DNA from: Clostridia bacterium
GTDB lineage: Bacteria > Bacillota > Clostridia > Oscillospirales > Acutalibacteraceae
Reading direction: 5' to 3'
DNA: 64,000 nucleotides
Assembly: GCA_017522225.1 (NCBI GenBank)
Contig: JAFWZR010000033.1
Span: 122,893 to 186,892, forward strand
Every line of letters starts with the position of its first letter. The first letter of the stretch is position 1. Below the pieces are notes generated by a model. That model was given only the letters and a program-made list of their open reading frames with translations, was not told where the DNA came from and searched no databases. Positions 8,945-17,491 of this stretch are shown in pieces. The translations under genes and the position numbers were made by a program.

Positions 8945-10363
8945 TCAGTTTTCTTTACTGCTCTTTTTGTAGAAGAAAGCACCGATAACCATGATAACCG
9001 CAAACACGATAAGATAGAAGAGTACGGGGAATGAGAATTCTCCGTTTGCCTTAGCGTTGAGGTACGGTGTGATACCGTGTGCATAAACAGCAGCAAATAC
9101 CATAAAGGCTGAAGCAATGATACCTACAAGCGGCATAACAACATTTTTGAATGTGCTTTCTTTGCCGTGCTTTAAAATAAATGCGAAGAAAATGGGAATA
9201 TAAAGAGCATAGATTGTGATAATCGGAAGCTCTGATGAGTCGAAGCTGAAGATACCAAAGAGCGGCTTACCTGTTTCAGGATTGCCCCAAAGGTTTGCAC
9301 CATAGAAGTAGAAGAGCCATGCAGCACAAACAAGAAGACCGAAAACAGATGCATTCGTCGGCATATTTGTCTCAGGGCTGACTTCCTTGAACATCTTAAC
9401 CTTCGGTCCCTGATTTCTTGCTGAAAGAGCGTAAAGGCTGCGTGTACTTGCAACCATAAGACCGTTAAGTGTACCAAGGCAGGAAACAACGATCATAGCG
9501 TTAAGTGCTGTACCGCCGACATTACCGAAGATGTTAAGGAAAGCTGTGGGTGCACCTGCGCCGTCCTTAAGGTCAGCAATCTTTGCACCGCCTGCAAGAC
9601 CGATGTAGTAAAGAATGTAAACCGCAACGATGATAAGAGCACCTACAACAAGAGCGATGGGAAGATTCTTCTTTGAATCCTTAAGCTCTGCATTGATCGA
9701 TGTTGCGATGATCCAGCCCTCGTAAGCGAATGCAGTTGCAACAACTGCTGCGAAGAGCGGAGCACCTACACCTGTCTGTTCAACAAGATCCCATGTCTGG
9801 AAGGCTGCAACGGTATTACCGTTCTTAAGACCAACAATTGTACCTACAACAGCCATAATGATAAGCGGAATGAGCTTAACAGCTGTTGAACCAACCTGGA
9901 ACTTACCTGCAAGAATCGGTGAAAGAGCATTGATTGCGTAGCTCAGGCAGAGATAGAGGCAGGACAAAGCGAGGCAAAGACCGCCTGTGATATCGTCTGA
10001 GCCGAACAAAACAAGTGTGTAACGGGCTGAAACCCATGCGAGAACGCTTGTCATACCGGGATAGTAAATGGTTGTTGTAAACCATCCGAGCATATAAGCG
10101 TACTTTGGTCCGAGTGTTGCCTCCGCGTAGTCAACAAGACCGTTAACCTTTTCGTATTTATTTGCGAGAGTTGCAAAGTTGTAAGAGCAAACGACAATAA
10201 CAATACCGCCGATTACCCAGGCAAGAATACCGAGCGGCATATTGCCCTGTGTGTACTGAAGTACGTTCTGTGCTTTAAAGAAAACACCGCTACCGATAAC
10301 GATACCGACAACCATACAGATCGCAGTAACGAGACCGTACTTTTTCTTAAGTTCTGTACCCAA
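8945..10363 (-). CDS. APC-family amino acid permease
   Basis: 472 residues with about 12 hydrophobic helices, an integral membrane transporter for amino acids by proton symport or exchange. The N-terminus KKYGLVTAICMVVGIVIGSG carries the APC substrate-binding loop GIVIGSGVFF in helix 1. Helix 6 has AFAYEGWIIATSINAEL, typical of the LAT/Y+LAT-like branch, and the loop ELKDSKKNLPIAL follows it. The amino acid transported cannot be told. It is divergent from a LysR regulator whose likely operator lies between them, so regulation by that protein is probable. Begins 19 bases upstream of no other gene; single-gene transcript. Confidence 0.9.
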   Translation of the reverse strand: MGTELKKKYGLVTAICMVVGIVIGSGVFFKAQNVLQYTQGNMPLGILAWVIGGIVIVVCSYNFATLANKYEKVNGLVDYAEATLGPKYAYMLGWFTTTIYYPGMTSVLAWVSARYTLVLFGSDDITGGLCLALSCLYLCLSYAINALSPILAGKFQVGSTAVKLIPLIIMAVVGTIVGLKNGNTVAAFQTWDLVEQTGVGAPLFAAVVATAFAYEGWIIATSINAELKDSKKNLPIALVVGALIIVAVYILYYIGLAGGAKIADLKDGAGAPTAFLNIFGNVGGTALNAMIVVSCLGTLNGLMVASTRSLYALSARNQGPKVKMFKEVSPETNMPTNASVFGLLVCAAWLFYFYGANLWGNPETGKPLFGIFSFDSSELPIITIYALYIPIFFAFILKHGKESTFKNVVMPLVGIIASAFMVFAAVYAHGITPYLNAKANGEFSFPVLFYLIVFAVIMVIGAFFYKKSSKEN

Positions 10364-10412
10364 GATTAAAACCCCTTTCTTAGTTGCATATTATTAAAAT
10401 TCTGCGTTATAA

Positions 10413-10441
10413 ATTATAAAATAAAACTTGAAAAAAGTAAA
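10413..10441 (-). promoter_or_regulatory. Promoter of the APC permease
   Basis: Minus strand TTTACT, 17-base spacer, TATAAT. The palindrome at 10447-10458 lies immediately upstream of the -35 box, where a LysR activator would bind. Confidence 0.55.
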
Positions 10442-10446
10442 ATTGC

Positions 10447-10477
10447 ACATTATAATGTAGATATTACACCTTGTAAT
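10447..10477. promoter_or_regulatory. Two palindromes, probable LysR-type operator
   Basis: ACATTATAATGT (10447-10458) is a perfect palindrome and ATTACA-N3-TGTAAT (10463-10477) a perfect inverted repeat of the T-N11-A LysR kind. They stand about one helical turn and a half apart between the divergent permease and regulator. Confidence 0.65.
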
Positions 10478-10493
10478 GTTTGGAGTTGATTTT

Positions 10494-11363
10494 TTGGAAT
10501 CTTCAAAATTTTATGCATTGCTTAAGGCAGTGGAATACGGAAGCCTTACAAAAGCAGCTGATGAGCTCGGCTACACTCAGGCAGGGCTTACCCATATGAT
10601 GAACCGACTTGAAAAAGAAATCGGTCTATCTCTTCTACAACGCAGCAAGTCGGGCGTTATGCTCACAGAAAACGGACAGGAGCTTCTCAGCCTGATTGAA
10701 GAATTCACCGAAAAAGGCATCGCGCTTGAAAATGCGATAACAAAGCTCAAAAACGGTCACGAAAAGATTATCCGTATTGCCGCCTATGCCAGTATCACAA
10801 GCCATTGGCTGCCTAAAATTATCAGCAATTTCAAAAAGGATTTTCCGAATATCGATTTTGAACTGCAGGTTGCCGGCTTTGACGAGATTTCTCAGTCTGT
10901 CACAAACGGCAGTGTTGACCTTGGGTTTACAAGTCTTCAGCCGGAAATGCACGGCGAGTGGATAACGCTCAAGGACGATCCGCTCTATGCTGTTCTGCCC
11001 GTTGAATATGACGACGCAAAGGAAAAAGCACACATTTCTATATTTAACAATAAATCTTTTTTTATGCCGACTTACGGTTTTGATTATGATATTATGCATA
11101 CGCTTGACGAAAACCGCGTAAAGCCTCTTATCAACCGAACGGCACTTGATGACACAGCAGTTGTGTCTATGGTCAGCCATTCTCTTGGACTCAGCATTCT
11201 GCCGAAGCTTGTGCTCAAAGGTATGCACGGCAGATTTGTTGCAAAGGAAATTGAGCCGTCCTCTCAACGTGAGCTCGGTATTCTGATAAAAAACAAAAAC
11301 AACCTTTCACCTGCCGTACACAAGTTTATTTCGTACTGCAAGCAGACTGTAAAGGAGCTTTAA
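10494..11363 (+). CDS. LysR-family transcriptional regulator
   Basis: About 289 residues from TTG 10494. The helix-turn-helix (FYALLKAVEYGSLTKAADEL then YTQAGLTHMMNRLEKEIG) fills residues 5-60, and the periplasmic-binding-like effector domain follows from about 85. The frame also has an ATG at 10476, but that ATG lies inside the ATTACACCTTGTAAT palindrome, while GGAG at 10482 is well placed for TTG 10494, and the protein then begins MESSKFYAL as relatives do. It probably senses a metabolite linked to the divergent amino acid permease and represses its own gene; ligand unknown. Confidence 0.9.
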   Translation: MESSKFYALLKAVEYGSLTKAADELGYTQAGLTHMMNRLEKEIGLSLLQRSKSGVMLTENGQELLSLIEEFTEKGIALENAITKLKNGHEKIIRIAAYASITSHWLPKIISNFKKDFPNIDFELQVAGFDEISQSVTNGSVDLGFTSLQPEMHGEWITLKDDPLYAVLPVEYDDAKEKAHISIFNNKSFFMPTYGFDYDIMHTLDENRVKPLINRTALDDTAVVSMVSHSLGLSILPKLVLKGMHGRFVAKEIEPSSQRELGILIKNKNNLSPAVHKFISYCKQTVKEL

Positions 11364-11389
11364 ATATTTTTTTATTTTCCTTTACCGTA

Positions 11390-11418
11390 TTGAATTAATA
11401 AACATTAAATGATAGAAT
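11390..11418 (+). promoter_or_regulatory. Promoter of the GH3 gene
   Basis: TTGAAT, 17-base spacer, TAGAAT, 28 bases before the start codon. Confidence 0.75.
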
Positions 11419-11446
11419 CATAAAAACTGTCTAAAGGGGTACTATT

Positions 11447-13549
11447 ATGACAAAAGAACAGGCAAAAATTAAAGCAAAAGAATTGGTTGCTAAAATGACT
11501 GTTGAGGAAAAAATTTCTCAGCTTCTTTATACATCCGCTCCGATTGAAAGACTCGGCATCAAGGCTTATAACTGGTGGAACGAGGGCTCGCACGGTGTTG
11601 CCCGCTCAGGAACTGCAACGGTTTTTCCACACGCTATCGCTATGGCTGCGACCTTTGACCCCAAGCTTGTGAACACTGTTGCCGATGCAATTTCAACAGA
11701 AGGCAGAGTCAAGTATAACCAACACGTGAAGTACAACGATTTTGATATTTTCAAGGGTATCACCTTCTGGGCACCGAACATCAATATTTTCCGTGATCCG
11801 CGTTGGGGCAGAGGTCAGGAAACCTTCGGTGAGGATCCGTTCCTTACTGCAGAGCTCGGTGTTTCATTTGTAAAGGGTATCCAGGGCGACGGCGAGTTTT
11901 ACAAGGCAACAGCCTGCTCAAAGCACTACGCAGTTCATTCAGGTCCTGAAAAAGACCGCCACGGATTCGATGCCATCGCTTCAATGCACGATATGTACGA
12001 AACATATCTTCCCGCTTTTGAAAAAACTGTCAAGGCAGGTGTTGCGGGTGTTATGGGTGCTTATAACCGTACCAACGGCCACCCCTGCTGTGCTCACCCT
12101 TACCTTCTTAAGGAGGTTCTCCGCGGTGACTGGAATTTTGACGGTTATGTTGTTTCCGACTGCGGTGCGCTCAACGATATTTACGAGCATCACAAATATG
12201 TAAGCACAAAGGCCGAGGCTGCAGCCGTTTCTCTCAAAAACACATGCGACCTCAACTGCGGTGAGATTTATCAGCATCTTATTGACGCTTACGAAGAAGA
12301 CTTAATAACAGAAGAAGACATCACGATTGCCGCAGAAAGACTTTACACAATCCGCTTCCTTCTCGGTGAATTTGAAGAAGTCAGACCGTACTCCGATATC
12401 AGATATGATAAGCTCGACTGCAAGGAGCACAGAGAGCTGAATCTTAAAACCGCACAGGAAAGCATAGTTCTTCTTCACAACAAGGATAACTTCCTTCCTC
12501 TTGACAAAAATATTGATAAGAGAATTGCGGTTGTCGGCCCTAACTCAATGTCTGTTACTGCGCTTGAGGGTAACTACAACGCTTACGCTTCCGAATACAT
12601 CACGGTTGCAGACGGTATTAGGCGCGTTTTCACAAACTCGCACATCACAGTTGAAAAAGGCACAAACTACTGCCTTGAAAAGCAGAATGACTGGGGCGGC
12701 TTCGGTAACCTTATCAGTGACGGTGTTGCTGCTGCGGCTCAGGCAGATATCACTGTTCTCGCACTTGGCCTTGACTGCTCAATCGAGGGTGAAGACACAG
12801 GCTTTGACAACGATTACACGGCTTGCGGTGACAAGAAATATGTCACACTTCCCGCAACACAGCAGAAGCTTGCAGAAGCTGTTTGTGATGAATGTGAAAA
12901 TGTTATTGTTGTGCTTATGTGCGGCAGCTCCGTTGACGTTGGTGAAAAAGTCAGAAGCAAGGCAAAGGCTATCCTTCACGCGTGGTATCCCGGTTCAACG
13001 GGCGGACTTGCAGTTGCAAACATTCTTGCAGGTGATGCTTCACCCTGCGGTAAGCTTCCTGTTACAATCTATGATGCAAATCACGACCTTCCGAGCTTCC
13101 TTGATTATGATATGCGCGGTAAGACATACCGTTACATTGACGGTGATGCACTTTATCCGTTCGGCTTCGGTCTTTCATACACAAGCTTTTCTTATAACAA
13201 CGCAAAGGTGCTTGCAAATGATGAAGAAAAAGTACAGGTAAGCGTTGAAATCACCAACACAGGTGACAGAAACGGTATCGAAAAGGCTCAGGTCTATGCA
13301 AAATTTACCGACAGCAGAACATACACTCCCCACTTTCAGCTTTGCGGTATCAATTCCGTTGAGCTTGAGAAGGGCGAAACCAAAACGGTAACCTTTGACA
13401 TTGACACTTACTGGCTTAAGGCGGTTGACGAAAACGGTCAGCGAATCACTCCTGACGGTGAGCTCAGGCTCTTTATCGGCGGACATCAGCCCGACAGCGT
13501 AAGCAATAAGCTCCTCGGTTACGAATGCATTGAAATAAACCTTAAATAA
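11447..13549 (+). CDS. GH3 beta-glycosidase (beta-xylosidase/beta-glucosidase type)
   Basis: Retaining beta-glycosidase of 700 residues without a signal peptide, so it works on imported oligosaccharides. Order: GH3 N-terminal barrel (about 15-310) with WWNEGSHGVARSG, PRWGRGQETFGEDP and the KHYAVHSGPE substrate loop; nucleophile Asp238 in VVSDCGAL; GH3 C-terminal alpha/beta domain (about 335-560); fibronectin III-like domain at the end. The WWNE...GVAR signature and SDCGA are those of the beta-xylosidase/arabinosidase branch, so xylo-oligosaccharides are my best guess; glucosides are possible. AAAGGGG precedes the ATG. The AI-2E-type exporter gene begins 33 bases later and may be co-transcribed. 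Confidence 0.93.
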   Translation: MTKEQAKIKAKELVAKMTVEEKISQLLYTSAPIERLGIKAYNWWNEGSHGVARSGTATVFPHAIAMAATFDPKLVNTVADAISTEGRVKYNQHVKYNDFDIFKGITFWAPNINIFRDPRWGRGQETFGEDPFLTAELGVSFVKGIQGDGEFYKATACSKHYAVHSGPEKDRHGFDAIASMHDMYETYLPAFEKTVKAGVAGVMGAYNRTNGHPCCAHPYLLKEVLRGDWNFDGYVVSDCGALNDIYEHHKYVSTKAEAAAVSLKNTCDLNCGEIYQHLIDAYEEDLITEEDITIAAERLYTIRFLLGEFEEVRPYSDIRYDKLDCKEHRELNLKTAQESIVLLHNKDNFLPLDKNIDKRIAVVGPNSMSVTALEGNYNAYASEYITVADGIRRVFTNSHITVEKGTNYCLEKQNDWGGFGNLISDGVAAAAQADITVLALGLDCSIEGEDTGFDNDYTACGDKKYVTLPATQQKLAEAVCDECENVIVVLMCGSSVDVGEKVRSKAKAILHAWYPGSTGGLAVANILAGDASPCGKLPVTIYDANHDLPSFLDYDMRGKTYRYIDGDALYPFGFGLSYTSFSYNNAKVLANDEEKVQVSVEITNTGDRNGIEKAQVYAKFTDSRTYTPHFQLCGINSVELEKGETKTVTFDIDTYWLKAVDENGQRITPDGELRLFIGGHQPDSVSNKLLGYECIEINLK

Positions 13550-13582
13550 ACTACATAAAGAATTCGAAAGTGAGTTGGACGT

Positions 13583-14731
13583 ATGCTGAAAAAACTTGAA
13601 TGGAAAACGGTTTTCAAAATCGCGGTCGGTGTGATTGCGGTTTACCTTGCCGTTCACTACTGGCCGAATATTTCGGGGGTAATCGGCACGGTACTTTCTG
13701 CCGCAACACCGGTTATCGTCGGTGCAATTATTGCATATCCGCTCGACATCCTGATGTCCTTTTACGAAAGGCATTATTTCCCCAAGTCGGCAAAGCCGAT
13801 TGTGGTAAAAAGCCGTAAGGCAGTTAGCCTCATCGGTGCGGTTATAACAATCCTCGGCATCATTTCACTTGTTATCGGACTTATTGCACCGCAGCTTGTC
13901 ACCTGTATTCAGATGCTCGTTAACGAAATACCGGGTGCAATGGAGTTTGTTATCGGCAAGCTCAAGGAAAATGAGTTCATTTCCAAGAATCTTCTCAACT
14001 CACTTACCTCAATAGACTGGAAGGACCGCATATCTGATATTATGCAGACGGTCACAAGCGGAATCGGAGATGTTGCAGGCGTTGCGGTTTCTGCAGTTAC
14101 TTCAGTTTTCTCTGTCGTTTCCAACATCGTTCTCGGTGTTATTTTTGCTCTTTACATTCTTATTGATAAAAAAAGACTCGGCAGACAGTTCAAGAAGGTT
14201 TCAATGAAATATGTCCCCGCGCGCTTTCTTGGCAAAATCGCGCATATTATCGATGTGCTTGATGACTGCTTCCACCGTTTTATCGTCGGTCAGTGTACAG
14301 AGGCTGTTATACTCGGTGTTCTGTGCATAATCGGTATGTTCATCCTGCGTATTCCCTACGCCCTGATGATCGGCACTCTTATGGGCTTTACTGCACTTAT
14401 CCCCATTGTCGGCGGACTTATCGGTGCAGGTGTGGGAGCATTCCTTATCCTTATGGAATCTCCTGTCAAGGCATTGATTTTTATTATATTCGTTATCATT
14501 CTTCAGCAGCTTGAGGGTAACCTTATCTACCCGAAGGTTGTCGGCACATCAATCGGTCTGCCCGGAATATGGGTGCTTGCCGCAGTTACTGTCGGCGGCG
14601 GTGTATTCGGCATTTTCGGTATGCTTATCGGTGTACCCATTGTTGCCACGGTATACAGACTTGTGCGTGAGGACGTTACAAACAGCAAAGAAGTATTAGT
14701 TACGGATGAAATTAACCTGTCCGAAGAATAA
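13583..14731 (+). CDS. AI-2E family transporter (permease)
   Basis: 382 residues, the usual length of the AI-2 exporter/PerM family. Hydrophobic helices lie at about 12-30, 38-55, 75-100, 160-190 and a bundle from 235 to 370, with the long soluble stretch between helices typical of the family. The conserved end region PKVVGTSIGLPGIWVLAAVT is present. Members export autoinducer-2 in E. coli (TqsA) or act as ion antiporters; the substrate here cannot be read. No lux genes are near. Confidence 0.9.
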   Translation: MLKKLEWKTVFKIAVGVIAVYLAVHYWPNISGVIGTVLSAATPVIVGAIIAYPLDILMSFYERHYFPKSAKPIVVKSRKAVSLIGAVITILGIISLVIGLIAPQLVTCIQMLVNEIPGAMEFVIGKLKENEFISKNLLNSLTSIDWKDRISDIMQTVTSGIGDVAGVAVSAVTSVFSVVSNIVLGVIFALYILIDKKRLGRQFKKVSMKYVPARFLGKIAHIIDVLDDCFHRFIVGQCTEAVILGVLCIIGMFILRIPYALMIGTLMGFTALIPIVGGLIGAGVGAFLILMESPVKALIFIIFVIILQQLEGNLIYPKVVGTSIGLPGIWVLAAVTVGGGVFGIFGMLIGVPIVATVYRLVREDVTNSKEVLVTDEINLSEE

Positions 14732-14743
14732 GAGGTGTTAATT

Positions 14744-15304
14744 TTGAAAGATAAATTCGGTCGTATTCTTCAACTGTTTCTTGTTTTTCTTAGAATCGGA
14801 GCGTTCACCTTCGGCGGCGGCTACGCTATGATTCCGATTATTCAGAAAGAAATTGTTGAAAACAAAAAATGGATTACAGATGACGACATACTTGAGATTA
14901 TTGCAATTGCCGAATCCACCCCGGGTCCGATTGCAATCAACTCTGCAACATTTGTCGGCTACCGTGTAGCAGGATTTTTCGGTGCAATGTTCGCAACACT
15001 CGCTGTTGTACTGCCGTCTTTCGTTATAATTCTTCTTATCTCATTTGTGTTAAGAGAGTTTCAGGATATCCCTGCAGTTCAGTACGCATTCAACGGTATC
15101 CGCGCAGGTGTTCTTGCTCTGCTTATCAAGGCACTTGTTACAATGTACAAAAAAGCTCCTAAGGGTCTTGTGGGTTACATCGTTATGGGTGCATCATTCC
15201 TTATTACGGCATTTTTTGATATCAATGTGCTTTTTGTAATCATCGGATGCGCTGTTTTCGGACTTGTTACTTCTCTTATTGCAGAAAGGAGGAGTAAGAA
15301 ATGA
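14744..15304 (+). CDS. Chromate transporter family protein, first half
   Basis: About 186 residues, a single CHR domain with GAFTFGGGYAMIPII at the N-terminus and ESTPGPIAINSATFVGY, the two family signatures. Small CHR proteins work as pairs encoded by adjacent genes, as here. TTG 14744 is chosen as start because AGAGG lies eight bases upstream; a GTG at 14735 is part of that ribosome site. It overlaps the second half by four bases (ATGA). The natural substrate in anaerobes is uncertain; sulfate or chromate anions are the family assignment. Confidence 0.9.
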   Translation: MKDKFGRILQLFLVFLRIGAFTFGGGYAMIPIIQKEIVENKKWITDDDILEIIAIAESTPGPIAINSATFVGYRVAGFFGAMFATLAVVLPSFVIILLISFVLREFQDIPAVQYAFNGIRAGVLALLIKALVTMYKKAPKGLVGYIVMGASFLITAFFDINVLFVIIGCAVFGLVTSLIAERRSKK

Positions 15305-15888
15305 ACATCTTCCTTGATATTTTTCTGACCTTCTTTAAAATAGGCGCATTCACCTTCGGTGGCGGATACGCAATGCTTCCGCTTATGCAGGAGGAAGTGC
15401 TTAACCACAAATGGATGGCACTTGAGGATGTTGTCAACTTCATCGCTGTCAGCGAGAGTACACCCGGACCGTTTGCCATCAATATGGCAACCTATGTCGG
15501 CTCGGAGGTTGGCGGTGCATTCGGTCTTGCAGGCAGTCTTTTCGGCTCATTCTGTGCAACCTTCGGTGTTGTGCTTCCGTCGTTTAGTATTATTCTTATT
15601 GTTGCAAAATGCTTTGAGCGTTTCAAAAACAGTAAGTTTGTCAAGGGCTGTATGACAGGACTCAAGCCTGCAGTTGTCGGACTTATCGGCTCGGCAATTA
15701 TTTCCGTGCTTCTTACGGTTTTCATCCCGAACGGATTTTCAATGGGAATTTTTACGGATGCTTCGTTCTACGTTGCACTTGCAACATTTGTAATCTGCAC
15801 CGTTCTGGCATTCAAAAAAGTTCATCCGATAATCATAATCATCCTTGCGGCAGCACTCGGCATAGCATCGGGATTTATACTGCAATAA
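15301..15888 (+). CDS. Chromate transporter family protein, second half
   Basis: 195 residues, second CHR domain: GAFTFGGGYAMLPLMQEE and ESTPGPFAINMATYVGSEVGG, with about five or six hydrophobic helices. AAAGGAGG lies inside the end of the first gene, and ATGA overlap implies translational coupling. The two proteins presumably form the two opposed halves of one transporter. Last gene before a strong terminator. Confidence 0.9.
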   Translation: MNIFLDIFLTFFKIGAFTFGGGYAMLPLMQEEVLNHKWMALEDVVNFIAVSESTPGPFAINMATYVGSEVGGAFGLAGSLFGSFCATFGVVLPSFSIILIVAKCFERFKNSKFVKGCMTGLKPAVVGLIGSAIISVLLTVFIPNGFSMGIFTDASFYVALATFVICTVLAFKKVHPIIIIILAAALGIASGFILQ

Positions 15889-15892
15889 AGAA

Positions 15893-15924
15893 AAAGACCT
15901 TCCGCGGAAGGTCTTTGTTTTTTT
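15893..15924. terminator. Bidirectional terminator, chr pair / cotJC
   Basis: AAAGACCTTCCG/CGGAAGGTCTTT is a perfect 24-base palindrome followed by GTTTTTTT; the A-rich other flank allows use by the converging cotJ operon. Confidence 0.9.
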
Positions 15925-16519
15925 ACTTATCAAAACTTGGGTTGATTGCATAGAAGTTTTTGCAATCCATTTTATCTGTTGCAAGGCGGAGACCTTCGCC
16001 GAAGCGCTGATAGTGAACAATTTCTCTTTCACGCAGGAATTTGATCGGCTCACGCACATCGGGGTCATCCACAAGTCTGAGGATGTTGTCGTAAGTAGTA
16101 CGTGCTTTCTGCTCTGCCGCCATATTCTCGTGAAGGTCGGTGATGAGGTCGCCCTTTGACTGCATACTTGCCGCAGTCCACGGCAAACCGCTCGCTGCCG
16201 TCGGATAAACGCCTGCAGTGTGATCAACAAAATATGTGTCAAATCCGCTGCGCTTGATTTCCTCGGGTGTAAGGTTTCTTGTGAGCTGATAAACGATAGC
16301 GCCAATCATCTCGAGATGCCCGAGCTCCTCAACACCGACGTCAGTCAGCAAGCCCTTAAGCTCTGCAAAAGGCATTGAATAACGCTGGCTGAGATAACGC
16401 AAGGATGCACCCAATTCACCGTCAGGACCACCGTATTGCGAAATGATTATTTTTGCATACTTCGGGTTGGGATTTGCAATTTTTACGGGATACTGTAATT
16501 TCTTTTCATAAACAAACAT
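15923..16519 (-). CDS. cotJC: Spore coat protein CotJC, manganese-catalase-like
   Basis: 198 residues of the ferritin-like manganese catalase family used in the spore coat. It begins MFVYEKKLQYPVKIANPNPK and holds the metal ligands in GVEELGHLEMIGAIV, in EQKARTTYDNI and in REREIVHYQRFGEGL. The frame opens further upstream at 16543, but ATG 16519 has AGGAGG before it and overlaps the cotJB stop (TGATG), so that start is taken. Last gene of cotJABC. Its presence is good evidence that the host makes endospores. Confidence 0.95.
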   Translation of the reverse strand: MFVYEKKLQYPVKIANPNPKYAKIIISQYGGPDGELGASLRYLSQRYSMPFAELKGLLTDVGVEELGHLEMIGAIVYQLTRNLTPEEIKRSGFDTYFVDHTAGVYPTAASGLPWTAASMQSKGDLITDLHENMAAEQKARTTYDNILRLVDDPDVREPIKFLREREIVHYQRFGEGLRLATDKMDCKNFYAINPSFDK

Positions 16520-16764
16520 CAGCAGCTGCCTCCTATATCCCACGGCCAGGGATTTTTAAGCCACATTGCACCGGGGTCACCGTCAGAATAAAGAGGGCCG
16601 AACTGCTCCTCATATTCGCAGACGAGTTTTTCATTTTTTTCTTCGTATTTTTTGTAAAGCGAAAGTGCCTCAAGGTCGTCGGGATGAGTGTCCATATAAA
16701 GATGAAGCTCCCACATTGCAAACTGTACGGCATCAAGCTTCTGTAAAAGCATTGCTCTTGTCAT
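16519..16764 (-). CDS. cotJB: Spore coat protein CotJB
   Basis: 81 residues: LQKLDAVQFAMWELHLYMDTHP followed by YKKYEEKNEKLVCEYEEQFGPL and the ending W.KNPWPWD, the recognisable CotJB pattern (normally 80-90 residues). It overlaps cotJA by four bases and cotJC by one, so all three are translated as a coupled unit. Confidence 0.93.
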   Translation of the reverse strand: MTRAMLLQKLDAVQFAMWELHLYMDTHPDDLEALSLYKKYEEKNEKLVCEYEEQFGPLYSDGDPGAMWLKNPWPWDIGGSC

Positions 16765-16991
16765 CTGTTACCACTTCCGAGGAAGGGCTTGTTGAGCACG
16801 GGAAACAAAGTTCCGCATCTGATTGCCGTCATTTCGTCATAGGTGGTAAAGTCTGTCTGAAACGGGACATAAGCCATTGCAACCTGCGGACACTCGGGCA
16901 AAGCCGTCATTTTGCCCGAATATGCTTCCGCAAAATGCGGTCTATGATAACCCATCGGTTTCACGTGATGGGTATATGAAGGGTTATTCAA
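16761..16991 (-). CDS. cotJA: Spore coat-associated protein CotJA
   Basis: 76 residues with the CotJA core VAMAYVPFQTDFTTYDEMTA followed by GTLFPVLNKPF. The start is TTG 16991, ten bases after AAAGGAG; no ATG is available upstream in frame. First gene of cotJABC. In Bacillus the operon is read by sigma-E in the mother cell; I could not find a convincing sigma-E promoter by eye. Confidence 0.9.
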   Translation of the reverse strand: MNNPSYTHHVKPMGYHRPHFAEAYSGKMTALPECPQVAMAYVPFQTDFTTYDEMTAIRCGTLFPVLNKPFLGSGNR

Positions 16992-17287
16992 GTCAAACTA
17001 ACTCCTTTTCTGATTTTTGGCATACGCCTAATACATTCTATGCACTGAAAAAATATGTGTTAATCCCCATTGAACAATGAACGGATAAGGACATCCGCCC
17101 CCGTTATTCTCGATACGGGCAAACGAAAATATATATGAAAAAAGACACCGAATCTTACGAATCGATGTCTTGAATCATCTTATTAAATTTGAAGTGATTG
17201 CGAATTTGGGTAAAAACTAAGGGGATGCCGGCAGCACCCCCGTTACAAAAGCAAATGAGCTTTTTGATACTCTATGTTAGATTTTAA
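16992..17287. other. Intergenic stretch, cotJ leader plus phage-remnant end
   Basis: About 300 bases with no gene I can support. The left 80 bases must hold the cotJ promoter; the rest contains the minus-strand terminator at 17136-17171 and a small inverted repeat with CCGGC near 17225-17245. The remainder may be degraded prophage sequence. Confidence 0.5.
17136..17171 (-). terminator. Terminator after the phage-remnant genes
   Basis: On the minus strand AAGACATCGATTC pairs with GATTCGGTGTCTT around GTAA (one mismatch, one G-T), followed by TTTTT. Confidence 0.8.
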
Positions 17288-17491
17288 TCATTGCCTTATA
17301 AAACCAATATCTTTGTTTTTTAAAGTTTTTCGGGAATTAACTGCAATATTGTATTCTCCGAGATCATAAGAAGGAACAAGATTATACTCATCATCGTCAA
17401 TAACAACCTTATTGTAAGGTGAATTAGGCATTTTATCAATTTTCAGCAACGAACACTCGTCCAATTTCAATTCATCAATTATTTTCGGCAT
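17288..17491 (-). CDS. Small protein coupled to the phage-capsid/toxin remnant
   Basis: 67 residues, acidic, beginning MPKIIDELKLDECSLLKIDK, with KMPNSPYNKVVIDDDEY and VPSYDL. No family name known to me, but I recall short proteins of this pattern after phage head proteins with extra C-terminal domains. Its ATG overlaps the stop of the upstream gene (TAATG), so the two are translationally coupled. An immunity partner for the domain upstream is possible but is only inference. Base use is A+T-richer than the neighbours, as for the rest of the remnant. Confidence 0.6.
   Translation of the reverse strand: MPKIIDELKLDECSLLKIDKMPNSPYNKVVIDDDEYNLVPSYDLGEYNIAVNSRKTLKNKDIGFIRQ

Noticed and set aside
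15301-15888. Chromate resistance island
   Set aside because: Paired small CHR proteins are common in anaerobes without metal-resistance genes, and none is near.
16992-17080. Sigma-E promoter for cotJABC
   Set aside because: CATATT and CATAGAAT are present on the minus strand, but the spacing is several bases too short, so I do not claim it.
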